Positions 16,560-24,370 of a stretch of DNA of 24,566 nt are shown in pieces. The stretch's first letter is position 1, and each line of letters opens with the position of its first letter. This DNA comes from QYOJ01 sp964642545 (lineage in GTDB: Bacteria; Bacteroidota; Bacteroidia; Bacteroidales; FEN-979). A program made the translations under genes and the position numbers. Below the pieces are notes generated by a model, which had not been told where the DNA came from, ran no database searches, and saw only the letters and a program-made list of their open reading frames with translations. The stretch covers positions 1 through 24,566 of the forward strand of contig CAZXQU010000045.1 in assembly GCA_964642545.1 (NCBI GenBank). The letters run 5' to 3'.

Positions 16560-18164
16560 TTATTTCTCCTTTATCGTCGCAACGCTCTTTAAAAAAACAG
16601 GGTCGATCGAGTTAAGCAGCGGGAAAAAGCCTTCATTATCAAGGATGTTGCGGCCTATATAGGCTTTTATCATCACCCTGGCCCGTGAATCAGAAGCCTG
16701 AAAATCACCCCCTTCGCGTTTGACCCCCTGACTGTTGGCATACTTGATCATGTCGCGGTACATTTCATCGGATACACGGAATTGCTGATTGAAATCGGCA
16801 TACTCCTTAAACTTACCTAACTCTTTCCGGTGGCTATCTGTATAATCGAATGCATAGCGGTAAAGAAGCCCCTTATTGATAAGAAGTGTATAATAGGTAA
16901 GGCTTTCACCTCTCTCAACCGGTACAAAAATGTCGGGAACAATTCCACCACCTCCATATACCACTTTCCCGCCTGGAGTTGTGAATTTCAGCGAGTCGGC
17001 AATTTTGATGCTGTCGGCATTTTCAAGCTCACCATTTTCGATGCGGTGAAAATAGTCGGCGTAGTAATCTCCTTTTCCTCCATTCTCATAAGGTTTCTGG
17101 ATGCAGCGTCCGGTTGGTGTATAGTACTTGGCAACAGTAAGCCGTACAGCTGAACCGTCGCGCAGGTTGAGTTGCTCCTGCACGAGCCCTTTCCCAAAGG
17201 ATCGCCGGCCAATGATAGTTCCCCTGTCGTTATCCTGAATGGCTCCGGCTAATATCTCTGCTGCCGATGCCGACCATTCGTCGATCAAAACGACTAATTC
17301 TCCAGTTTTATAGAGGCCATATCCATTGGCATAGTACATCTCTTTCGGATGATTTATCCCCTCTGTGTATACAATCAGATCTCCTTTCTCCAGCAATTCG
17401 TTCGACACATTCACAGCCGCTTGCAGGTACCCCCCCGTGTTGCCCTGAAGATCGATTATCAGCTTGGTCATGCCTGCTTCAATCAGTTCCGAGAGGGCCA
17501 GGCGAAACTCGTCGTAGGTTGTGGCTGAGAAGTTGTTGAGTCGGATATAGCCAATGCCGGGTGCTACGATGTAGGCAATATCCAGGCTATAGGTTGGGAT
17601 CACATCCCGGATGATGGTAAATTCAATCAATGCCGGGGCTCCTCTTCTGAATACCGAGATATCGACCGTTGTGCCGGTTGGCCCTTTGAGCAGACGCATC
17701 ACATCAGTAGTGGATAATTTCTTTCCAGCCACATTTTTCCCATTTACTTTCACTATGCGGTCGCCAGCTTTCACGCCAACCTGTTCAGATGGCCCTCCCG
17801 GAATGGGATTAATAACCGTGATGGTATCTCCTTCCATCCTGAATGAGACGCCAATTCCTTCAAAACTTCCCAAAAGGGGATCGGTCACAGCATGAAACTC
17901 ACTGGCTGGAATATACATTGAATGGGGATCCAGCTTCTCCAGCAGTCCTGTTACCGACTTCTCCTCCAGTGTGCTGATACTGATCGTATCCACGTAGTTA
18001 CCTTCGATGTATTCGATGACATTGCCCACTTTATCCTGCTTCCCTGAAAAAGAGAAAGCCATTCCACCGGTGAAGTAGCTGATCGTAAGGCCCAGAAGAA
18101 TTCCTGCCGACAACACCAGTGCCAGGATCAGGGGTAAATATGTAGTTGAGCGTTTTGTTCCCAT
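16560..18164 (-). CDS. S41 family C-terminal processing peptidase
   Basis: A 534-residue periplasmic serine protease of the CtpA/Prc group, anchored by one N-terminal membrane segment (about 10-31). Order of parts: an N-terminal helical segment with EKLDPHSMYIP, a PDZ domain (about 98-180, GVSFRM to VFRRG) and the protease domain. The catalytic Ser300 in WSASAAEI and Lys325 in SFGKGLVQ are 25 residues apart, as in the family, and IIDLQGNTGGYLQ (236-248) is the conserved strand. A long C-terminal helical tail follows. Likely roles are processing or degrading envelope proteins; the substrate is unknown. The ATG at 18164 fits the membrane anchor. Confidence 0.95.
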   Translation of the reverse strand: MGTKRSTTYLPLILALVLSAGILLGLTISYFTGGMAFSFSGKQDKVGNVIEYIEGNYVDTISISTLEEKSVTGLLEKLDPHSMYIPASEFHAVTDPLLGSFEGIGVSFRMEGDTITVINPIPGGPSEQVGVKAGDRIVKVNGKNVAGKKLSTTDVMRLLKGPTGTTVDISVFRRGAPALIEFTIIRDVIPTYSLDIAYIVAPGIGYIRLNNFSATTYDEFRLALSELIEAGMTKLIIDLQGNTGGYLQAAVNVSNELLEKGDLIVYTEGINHPKEMYYANGYGLYKTGELVVLIDEWSASAAEILAGAIQDNDRGTIIGRRSFGKGLVQEQLNLRDGSAVRLTVAKYYTPTGRCIQKPYENGGKGDYYADYFHRIENGELENADSIKIADSLKFTTPGGKVVYGGGGIVPDIFVPVERGESLTYYTLLINKGLLYRYAFDYTDSHRKELGKFKEYADFNQQFRVSDEMYRDMIKYANSQGVKREGGDFQASDSRARVMIKAYIGRNILDNEGFFPLLNSIDPVFLKSVATIKEK

Positions 18165-18168
18165 TTAT

Positions 18169-18196
18169 ATTAATCTCCGATTTTCGATTTAGGATT
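18169..18196. repeat. Short heptamer-periodic remnant upstream of the S41 protease
   Basis: Four units in 7-nt phase: ATTAATC (18169), TCCGATT, TTCGATT, TAGGATT (ending 18196). It is shorter and weaker than the arrays near rpmF and could be chance, but the style is the same. Confidence 0.4.
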
Positions 18197-18238
18197 GAAA
18201 AAATTTTGGCACATTTGTGAAACAAAAGTACTCAAAAA

Positions 18239-19213
18239 ATGGCTATCCTCCTGTTTCCACCTTGTATCAGATTTTTCATGTTGATTACTCTCGTGCCCTT
18301 GTTCACAATTGCACAATCAGGTGAAAAACCATTTGAGAACTCTCGTTTCGATACTATCGAAGGGTTTTCTGTTCACTACCGGATATGGAATGAGGATCTT
18401 GAAAATCCAGTTGGGAAGGTGTTTTTTGTGCATGGATTTGCCGGTTCAACTATCTGTTTCCGGAATCTCTACGACACCTTGGCGTCTCTGGGTTATCAAG
18501 TTGTTGCCGCGGATATTCCCGGAGCAGGATATAGTTCCAGAAGCCTCGATTTCAACCATTCATACAGTCATCGGGCCAGGTTTTTATGGAAACTCCTGAA
18601 CCGGATTGATCAAGCTAGGGAGGGGGGTGATGGTGACAATGATGGTAATGGCAAATGGATCGTGGCTGGTCACTCTATGGGCGGTGGAGCGGCAGAAGCG
18701 ATGGCAATTCTCCATCCCGAACAAACTGAAACCCTGATCCTGGTTGCCGGGACATTATTTCGAAAGACAAATAACATGAACAGCACGGCGATGTTTATGA
18801 TGAGGCAGAAACAGGTTAAAAAAATTATGGTCTCTTATACCGACAAGAATCTCATTACTTATAAACGATTTTACAAGTTACTTAAAAGCGCCTATGGTCG
18901 TGTTCCTGATTCCACGGAGGTCTTAAGCTATGTAACACCATTGGAGACAGAAGGTTCGGCCGAGGCGTTGATCAATATCTATGTAAACAACAGAGAAAAA
19001 GAGAGCCTGGATGCCAGAACACTGACCGATGTTCCAGTAAAGGCTATCTGGGGGACGAAAGACAACTGGGTGTCACTTCGTACGGCCAAAATCAACTTTG
19101 GTGTATTTCCCGATTTTGAACTGGTAAAAATTAAAGGGGCAGGACACATGCCGATGGAGACCCATGTTCAGCAATTTATCCCACCCTTTCTGGAATTTGT
19201 GACTGGCCGGTAA
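18239..19213 (+). CDS. Exported alpha/beta hydrolase
   Basis: A 324-residue hydrolase with an N-terminal signal peptide (ending near LFTIAQ, residue 26), so probably periplasmic. The alpha/beta hydrolase set is complete: oxyanion-loop HGFAGS (65-70), nucleophile elbow GHSMGGG with Ser146, Asp275 in WGTKDNW, and His303 in GAGHMPME. A short loop rich in Asp and Gly (128-138) before the nucleophile strand is an unusual insertion. Substrate unknown; relatives include esterases, lipases and haloalkane-type hydrolases. It is divergent from the S41 protease and convergent with the M56 gene. The ATG at 18239 is the only one giving the full signal. Confidence 0.88.
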   Translation: MAILLFPPCIRFFMLITLVPLFTIAQSGEKPFENSRFDTIEGFSVHYRIWNEDLENPVGKVFFVHGFAGSTICFRNLYDTLASLGYQVVAADIPGAGYSSRSLDFNHSYSHRARFLWKLLNRIDQAREGGDGDNDGNGKWIVAGHSMGGGAAEAMAILHPEQTETLILVAGTLFRKTNNMNSTAMFMMRQKQVKKIMVSYTDKNLITYKRFYKLLKSAYGRVPDSTEVLSYVTPLETEGSAEALINIYVNNREKESLDARTLTDVPVKAIWGTKDNWVSLRTAKINFGVFPDFELVKIKGAGHMPMETHVQQFIPPFLEFVTGR

Positions 19214-19232
19214 TCATGTCGCCCTTACTGCG

Positions 19233-20543
19233 CTATTTCGTTGCTGGTTCTGTTGGCGTTTTCTCCTTTGCCAGCTTGTATTTTATCGGAAGATTGAATG
19301 AAACCCTTACTGCTTTTCCCTCCGAATAACCCGGTGTCCATTTCGGCATTGATTCTACAACACGGAAGGCTTCTTCATCGCAACCACTTCCGATGCCACG
19401 AAGAATTTTAACATGGCTAACGGATCCGTCTTTTTCTATGATAAATGTCACATATACGGTTCCCTGTACTCCTTTTATCTTGGCTTCGTCGGGGTACTTA
19501 ATGTTTTTACCCAAGTAACTGTAAAGACCTTCATTCCCACCGTTGAAGAGAGGCATCTTCTCTACCACGTTGAATACCGAATCCTCTTTCTGGGTATTAG
19601 ATGTTTGAATAGTTGATGGCTGCTCAACCGAAACTGTCGTTCCGGTGAGGGGTGAGTTCTCAGGGGTTGTCAGGTAAATGGCGCTTGCCGAAGAGAAGGA
19701 GGCCAAGGCCAGCAACACTGCGGGCAGAGCCAGGACGATCTTCATCCTTGCTACTGCATTTGAACGGGATTTTGTCATCATGATAATACGTTTCTTAATA
19801 AGTGATACATTAAAGTTATTGGTAAGATTATTTATTTGTTTACCCAGCGTTTGATCGAAGATCAGTTGCTGGTATTCACGCATCCGGAAGCCAAACTTCA
19901 TCACTCCCTCATCGGCCAGAAATTCATGCAAACTTTTTAACGATCGTTGCAGGAACCATACAAATGGATTGAACCACAGCACGATCGTCAGGATTTCGGC
20001 GAGAATCAGGTCCATGGAGTGAAACTGGCGGATATGTACCTGCTCATGTTGCAGAATGGCTTTGAGTTGTTCATCCACGCTAAGTTCTTTTTTTATGAAG
20101 ATCACGTTGAAAAAAGAGAAAGGTGAATATCCTTTATCTACAAACACGAGCTTCATCTTTTCGCGAACTGTAACACCGTTCCTGTGCACTACGAGTCCGA
20201 GTTGAATCAGCTGGATCAGGAACCTGAGAGTAAAAATTGTGACGCCCGTTAGATAGACCACTCCAATTGCCTCCATCCAGCTTAGGTGGCTGGCAGTAAG
20301 CGTTTCGATTTTCTCAGGGGTGATCAATACCGGCTCGAGGAAAATCATGACAGGGGTCATTGTGCCGGAGGCGAGCAACCGGAATGAAAAGAGTGGGATG
20401 ATCAGCGAAAAGAGGGTCGTCAGAATCAGGTATATCCGGTTGATGGTAAAAAATGTGTCTTTACTCAGGAACAGCCAGTAAACCGTATAGAGTGCCACCA
20501 GGCAAACCGACGATTGGATCAGGTATCGGAAAAGTTCATTCAT
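19233..20543 (-). CDS. BlaR1-like M56 peptidase fused to a TonB C-terminal domain
   Basis: A 436-residue membrane protein. The start is the ATG at 20543 (MNELFRYLIQ), which overlaps the blaI-like stop by 8 bp; an upstream in-frame start would add 41 unrelated residues. Membrane helices lie near 11-25, 36-60, 93-118, 181-199 and 268-288. The M56 metallopeptidase site is HEQVH (166-170), with Glu207 in HEFLADEG as probable third zinc ligand. After the last helix comes a linker and a TonB C-terminal domain (about 325-425, KYPDEAKIKGVQGTVYVTF). This fusion is common in Bacteroidota. Likely role: a sensor whose protease inactivates the cognate BlaI repressor; the signal is unknown, and no beta-lactamase gene is adjacent. 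Confidence 0.9.
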   Translation of the reverse strand: MNELFRYLIQSSVCLVALYTVYWLFLSKDTFFTINRIYLILTTLFSLIIPLFSFRLLASGTMTPVMIFLEPVLITPEKIETLTASHLSWMEAIGVVYLTGVTIFTLRFLIQLIQLGLVVHRNGVTVREKMKLVFVDKGYSPFSFFNVIFIKKELSVDEQLKAILQHEQVHIRQFHSMDLILAEILTIVLWFNPFVWFLQRSLKSLHEFLADEGVMKFGFRMREYQQLIFDQTLGKQINNLTNNFNVSLIKKRIIMMTKSRSNAVARMKIVLALPAVLLALASFSSASAIYLTTPENSPLTGTTVSVEQPSTIQTSNTQKEDSVFNVVEKMPLFNGGNEGLYSYLGKNIKYPDEAKIKGVQGTVYVTFIIEKDGSVSHVKILRGIGSGCDEEAFRVVESMPKWTPGYSEGKAVRVSFNLPIKYKLAKEKTPTEPATK

Positions 20544-20949
20544 GGCCTTCAGATTTTTGTTTCCTGATCTCTTCACCGATAAGCTTCTGAATGGCTTCAA
20601 GCTCCTCAATAGAGAGCGACTCCTCCTTAGTAAAGAATGAGGCAAGGGATTTGTAAGAGTTCCCAAAATAATTGGCTACCATGCTCTGGAAGTAGGATTT
20701 TGTATAATCCTTCTTTGAGATAAGTGGGAAATAGACATAGGTGCGGCCATAAGCCTTGTGGTCTATAAACCCTTTCTGTTCCAGGATCCGGATGATGGTG
20801 GATACCGTATTGTAAGCTGGTTTTGGTTCAGGGAAACGCTCGAGCAGATCGTGGACGACGCCCTCACCAATTTCCCAGAGGATCTGCATCACCTCCTCTT
20901 CGGCCCGGGTGAGTTCCCGAAGGTGGTCTTTTATCATTCGTGGTGTCAT
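20536..20949 (-). CDS. BlaI/MecI family transcriptional repressor
   Basis: A 137-residue winged-helix repressor. The N-terminal domain LTRAEEEVMQILWEIGEGVVHDLLE and PAYNTVSTIIRILEQKGFIDHKAYGRTYVYFP matches the BlaI/MecI family closely, with the C-terminal helical part for dimerisation and cleavage by its partner. It overlaps the downstream M56-TonB gene by 8 bp, which marks a translationally coupled sensor-repressor pair. Inverted repeats over the promoter suggest it controls its own operon. The ATG at 20949 is favoured by a promoter box 20 bp upstream. Confidence 0.94.
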   Translation of the reverse strand: MTPRMIKDHLRELTRAEEEVMQILWEIGEGVVHDLLERFPEPKPAYNTVSTIIRILEQKGFIDHKAYGRTYVYFPLISKKDYTKSYFQSMVANYFGNSYKSLASFFTKEESLSIEELEAIQKLIGEEIRKQKSEGHE

Positions 20950-20968
20950 AGCAAAAAGTTTTACATTG

Positions 20969-21002
20969 CAAACATAAAACTAAAAATATAGTTATGCAAC
21001 TA
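20969..21002 (-). promoter_or_regulatory. Promoter and candidate BlaI operator of the blaI-M56 operon
   Basis: On the minus strand there is GTTG (complement of 20997-21000), a 20-nt spacer and TATGTTTG (complement of 20969-20976), a good -7 box. Three alternating arms AACTA (20978-20982), TAGTT (20989-20993) and AACTA (20998-21002) form two overlapping inverted repeats covering the spacer and the -33 box. Binding there would block RNA polymerase, as expected for autoregulation by BlaI. Confidence 0.6.
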
Positions 21003-21124
21003 AAACATTAATTGTTTGTCGACAAAAAAGGTGATTTCATCGAAAAAATGATCGATGGGGGTAAAAAGATGAAAGGAAAAGAGGGGGGAAGGGGGAGTGA
21101 AAGGCCGACTTTGGGAAAAATGAA

Positions 21125-21160
21125 GAAGCTGTCTCAAAAGTTTGTTTTTGAGACAGCCTC
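21125..21160 (-). terminator. Rho-independent terminator downstream of mdh
   Basis: A perfect 12-bp stem (GCTGTCTCAAAA at 21128-21139 with TTTTGAGACAGC at 21146-21157) and a 6-nt loop, extendable by a few pairs. It is followed on the minus strand by a T-rich stretch (TTCTTCATTTTT). It lies about 30 bp after the mdh stop and ends the gltA-mdh transcript. The A/T-rich stem may also work on the plus strand. Confidence 0.8.
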
Positions 21161-21185
21161 TTATTAATGTAACAACCGCAGAGCG

Positions 21186-22124
21186 TTATTTCGCGGCGTT
21201 CATGTTGTCGAGGACATCCATCACTTCACGAACTGCTTTCGCTGAGGCGTGGACAAGAGCCATCTCATCCTCATTCAGTTTCAGTTCAATGATCTCTTCA
21301 ATTCCTGCTTTACCTAATTTAACCGGCACACCAAGGTAGATATCATTCACTCCATATTGTCCCTGAAGCCAGGTACAGCATGGGAAGATCCGTTTCTGGT
21401 CTTTCACGATCGCTTCCACCATCTGAGCTGCAGCTACTCCCGGCGCATACCATGCAGAGGTTCCAAGCAGGTTCACGATCTCGGTCCCGCCTTTTTTCGT
21501 CCTGTCCACAATGGCATCCAGTTTTTCTTTATCAACCAGCTCAGTAACGGGGATGCCACCCACTGTAGTATACCTCGGAAGCGGAACCATCGTCGGGCCG
21601 TGTCCGCCCATCAGGATAGATTGAATATCCTTTGGTGAACAATTAAGCTCGGTAGCTAAAAAGGCACCGTATCGTGCTGTATCCAGGATCCCGGCCATAC
21701 CAAAGACCTTCGAAGAATCAACACCTGCTGTAAGGTAGGCACAATAGGTCATTACATCCAGTGGATTGGAAACAACGATCAGGATCGTATCCGGTGAGTA
21801 CTTCATGATATTCTCCGTGCAGGTTTTTACAATCCCTGCATTGATGGAGATCAGGTCGTCGCGGGTCATCCCAGGTTTCCTGGGAACCCCGGCGGTAAGT
21901 ACAACAACATCGGAACCCACTGTCTTGCTATAATCATTGGTATAGCCAACAACCCGGGTGTCAAACTGGTCGATGGGCGACATTTGCCACATATCCAGCG
22001 CTTTTCCCTCTGCGAGATTCTCTTTGACATCAATCAGAATCACTTCATTTACGATGTCTTTATGCGCAATCGCATCGGCGCAGGTGGCACCAACCAGCCC
22101 TGCGCCTACAACTGTTATTTTCAT
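21186..22124 (-). CDS. mdh: Malate dehydrogenase (LDH-like type)
   Basis: A 312-residue NAD-dependent enzyme interconverting malate and oxaloacetate. The Rossmann motif GAGLVGA (7-13) and Asp32 at the end of the second strand indicate NAD. Substrate residues are Arg82 and Arg88 (GVPRKPGMTRDDL) and Arg151, and the catalytic pair is Asp148 and His175 (GGHGPTMVP). Arg82 rather than Gln supports malate over lactate. The start is the ATG at 22124 (MKITVVGAG); a longer in-frame reading would add 76 residues overlapping gltA. It follows gltA by 23 bp, so it supplies oxaloacetate next to the enzyme that uses it. Confidence 0.97.
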   Translation of the reverse strand: MKITVVGAGLVGATCADAIAHKDIVNEVILIDVKENLAEGKALDMWQMSPIDQFDTRVVGYTNDYSKTVGSDVVVLTAGVPRKPGMTRDDLISINAGIVKTCTENIMKYSPDTILIVVSNPLDVMTYCAYLTAGVDSSKVFGMAGILDTARYGAFLATELNCSPKDIQSILMGGHGPTMVPLPRYTTVGGIPVTELVDKEKLDAIVDRTKKGGTEIVNLLGTSAWYAPGVAAAQMVEAIVKDQKRIFPCCTWLQGQYGVNDIYLGVPVKLGKAGIEEIIELKLNEDEMALVHASAKAVREVMDVLDNMNAAK

Positions 22125-22147
22125 AAGGTTTTCGTTTTTATCGTTAG

Positions 22148-23455
22148 TTATTCCATTCCTAATTTTTTCTTGTAGCCTTCGAGGGTGAATGAAGATGGCC
22201 TTTCGATATTCAAGCCAATGGCACGATCCCATAAAAGAGATGCCAGTACACCCATTGCACGTGAAACGCCAAAGAGTACTGTGTAGAAAGGAGCTTCCTT
22301 GATCTTGTAATGCATCAGCAATGAACCGGAATATGCATCTACATTTGGCCACGGGTTCTTTATTTTTCCTATGGATCCTAAAATCGGAGGAACAACCTCG
22401 TACAGGTCATTTACGATTTGGACGAAGGTGTCGCCTTTGGCATATTTGGAGGCAAACACCTGCTGTGCGGTAAACCGTGGATCGGTCTTCCGCAGTACGG
22501 CATGTCCGTATCCCGGGATTACCCTGCCGGCAGCAATGGTCTTTTCACAGAAATCATGAATCTGCTGTTTGGTCGGTGTGTTGGTTCCGATCTCCTTGGT
22601 CATGGCGTTAATCCAGGCAATCACCTCCTGATTTGCATATCCGTGGAGTGGTCCTGCAAGGCCCAGCATACCGGCTGCATATGAATAGAACGGATTGCTT
22701 AATGCAGAACCAACCAGGTGGGTGGCATGTGCCGAAACGTTTCCGCCTTCGTGGTCGGCATGGATGGTGAGGTAAAGTCTGAATAATTTGTGAATCTCAG
22801 GATCATCATATCCCATCATGTGAGCCAGGTTAGCTGCCCAGTCGAGACTCGGATCAGCCGGGATATGGTTCCCATTGTGATAGTGCTTCCGGTAGATGTG
22901 AGCGGCAATCAACGGTAACCGGGCCAGGAAATTCATCACATCCTCATAGGTTGAATCCCAGTAATCTTTTTTCCCGACACCCGAATTGTAGGCTAATACG
23001 AATTCCGATTCGGTGGCCAGTGCCAGAATTCCGATAGCAAAATCGGCCATGGGCGCTGAATCAAGAGGTGTGGAATCTAGGACTTTCTTAACATGATCGG
23101 GAAGGACAGCTCTTTTTTTCCAATCTTCTCCGAGTGCTTTGACATCCTCCATAGTTGGAAGTTCATCTAAAAGCATCAGATAAAACAATCCTTCTGGCAG
23201 GGGTTCATCATCGGCGCTTAGTTTGGGAAGTTTTTCCTGAAGTTCAGGGATGGTGTATCCACGGAAACGGATTCCCTCCTCAGGGTCAAGTTTTGAAGTA
23301 AGGGTAAGCAAAAGTGGCAATCCCTTCATCCCACTGATCATGGATTCGATAGTGACTTTGCCAATTTCGGCTGCACCGTGTTCTTTGAGCAGATTCTTGA
23401 CTTCGCCCGCTATAGGGGCAGCCTTTTCTGCAAATTTCGTTTTCATTGAGCTCAT
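22148..23455 (-). CDS. gltA: Citrate synthase, mitochondrial-like (type I)
   Basis: A 435-residue enzyme that condenses acetyl-CoA and oxaloacetate to citrate. The sequence is of the eukaryotic mitochondrial type rather than the E. coli GltA type: LPEGLFYLMLLDELPT, HADHEGGNVSAHATHLVGSALS, GLAGPLHGYANQEV. Catalytic residues correspond to His271 (GPLHG), His318 (GYGHAVLRKTDPR) and Asp373 (NVDAYSG). This form is known in some Bacteroidota and in Geobacter. The start may be the ATG at 23455 or three codons later at 23446. It is the first gene of a gltA-mdh operon with a palindrome in its promoter. Confidence 0.95.
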   Translation of the reverse strand: MSSMKTKFAEKAAPIAGEVKNLLKEHGAAEIGKVTIESMISGMKGLPLLLTLTSKLDPEEGIRFRGYTIPELQEKLPKLSADDEPLPEGLFYLMLLDELPTMEDVKALGEDWKKRAVLPDHVKKVLDSTPLDSAPMADFAIGILALATESEFVLAYNSGVGKKDYWDSTYEDVMNFLARLPLIAAHIYRKHYHNGNHIPADPSLDWAANLAHMMGYDDPEIHKLFRLYLTIHADHEGGNVSAHATHLVGSALSNPFYSYAAGMLGLAGPLHGYANQEVIAWINAMTKEIGTNTPTKQQIHDFCEKTIAAGRVIPGYGHAVLRKTDPRFTAQQVFASKYAKGDTFVQIVNDLYEVVPPILGSIGKIKNPWPNVDAYSGSLLMHYKIKEAPFYTVLFGVSRAMGVLASLLWDRAIGLNIERPSSFTLEGYKKKLGME

Positions 23456-23512
23456 AACTTAAAAAATTAAAGATTTTGGTATAGGGTTAGGTTTCGAATT
23501 TCAAATTCAAAT

Positions 23513-23544
23513 CAAAATTAGTGAATTGATTCACAAAAAACAAG
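23513..23544 (-). promoter_or_regulatory. gltA-mdh promoter with a CRP-like palindrome in the spacer
   Basis: On the minus strand there is CTTG (complement of 23541-23544), a 20-nt spacer and TAATTTTG (complement of 23513-23520), a full -7 match. The spacer holds the perfect inverted repeat GTGAAT-TG-ATTCAC (23521-23534), which also fits GTGA-N6-TCAC. The leader to the ATG at 23455 is about 50 nt. Confidence 0.6.
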
Positions 23545-23712
23545 TATTTTCCTCATATTTAGACTGTTAGTTAATTCACAACAGAATCTTCAATTGGAAT
23601 AAGGGTTTCGAAGAATTATATCTTTAAATCTAGATCTAAAAATATGAATAAATTTTATTCTGCCAAGGCACTGTTAAAAGTTTCTCATCAATATTCAATA
23701 GAATAACTCTTG

Positions 23713-23720
23713 TATCTTTG
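23713..23720 (+). promoter_or_regulatory. Probable -7 box of the ECF sigma factor gene
   Basis: TATCTTTG matches TAnnTTTG and lies 14 bp before the ATG at 23735. No clear TTTG is seen at the -33 distance. Confidence 0.45.
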
Positions 23721-23734
23721 CCAAGATTCAGAAA

Positions 23735-24319
23735 ATGACATCGTTGGATACCTCTGCTGCAAAACCTATCGATTTCGAAATCAGGACTAAAGCCCAGTTT
23801 GAGCTATTGTTCAACACCTGGTATAGCAAACTATGCTCCTATGCCAATGGTTATTTGAAGGATCTTGATGCCTCCGAGGAGATCGTTCAGGAGGTGATGC
23901 TGAAGATTTGGATCAACCGGGAGAGTCTAGAAATCACTGCATCGATACAGAGTTACCTTTTTCGTGCTGTTCGCAATGGTTGCCTTAACGTGCTGAAGCA
24001 TGTCAGCATCCGGGAGGAGTATAAATCCTATAAAGAGAGGGAAGACTCAGTGTTGCAGCGATCCCATGAAGATGCGATGATGGTTTCTGAACTGGAGATC
24101 AGGATAAGGGAAGCAATCGACTCGTTACCGATGAAACGGCGAAGGGTATTTGTGATGAGCAGGTACGATGGAATGACCTATCAGCAGATTGCCGAAAAAC
24201 TTGGCATCTCGGTCAAGACGGTTGAAAACCAGATGAGCAAGGCATTGAAATTTTTGCGTGAAGAGCTGGCCGAATACCTGCCTATTCTACTGTTGCTATT
24301 TAATATTATGGAAAACTGA
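23735..24319 (+). CDS. ECF RNA polymerase sigma factor, FecI-like
   Basis: A 194-residue sigma-70 family factor of the extracytoplasmic-function class. Region 2 is at about 25-63 (LFNTWYSKLC to EEIVQEVMLKIW) and region 4 at about 127-176, with the helix-turn-helix in MTYQQIAEKLGISVKTVENQMSKAL. The hydrophobic C-terminus (LPILLLLFNIM) is common in Bacteroidota FecI-type factors. A FecR-like anti-sigma gene begins 51 bp downstream. Such pairs usually control a TonB-dependent receptor (SusC/SusD type) encoded next, outside this window. The ATG at 23735 fits the promoter box. Confidence 0.95.
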   Translation: MTSLDTSAAKPIDFEIRTKAQFELLFNTWYSKLCSYANGYLKDLDASEEIVQEVMLKIWINRESLEITASIQSYLFRAVRNGCLNVLKHVSIREEYKSYKEREDSVLQRSHEDAMMVSELEIRIREAIDSLPMKRRRVFVMSRYDGMTYQQIAEKLGISVKTVENQMSKALKFLREELAEYLPILLLLFNIMEN

Positions 24320-24347
24320 CCCTTCAGATAGGGGTTTTTCTGTTTTG
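24319..24347 (+). terminator. Weak hairpin with T-run between the sigma and anti-sigma genes
   Basis: Directly after the sigma factor stop, CCCT and AGGG pair around a 6-nt loop, followed by GGTTTTTCTGTTTT. The stem is only 4-5 bp, so it would act at most as a partial terminator. Confidence 0.35.
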
Positions 24348-24370
24348 AATTGTCATTGGAGAACAAAGGG

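Noticed and set aside
18223..18230. TACTTTTG on the minus strand as a -7 box for the S41 protease.
   Set aside because: It matches TAnnTTTG but no TTTG-like -33 box lies at the right distance, so I did not list it as a feature.
20544..20666. N-terminal extension of the M56 peptidase by 41 residues.
   Set aside because: The extra part is basic, out of character, and overlaps blaI coding; MNELFRYL at 20543 starts the first membrane helix.
21128..21157. The GCTGTCTCAAAA inverted repeat as an insertion sequence end.
   Set aside because: The two arms are only 6 nt apart with no transposase, and the placement after mdh with a T-rich tail fits a terminator.
22125..22352. N-terminal extension of mdh by 76 residues.
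   Set aside because: It overlaps gltA coding, shows no homology, and MKITVVGAG at 22124 is the standard N-terminus.
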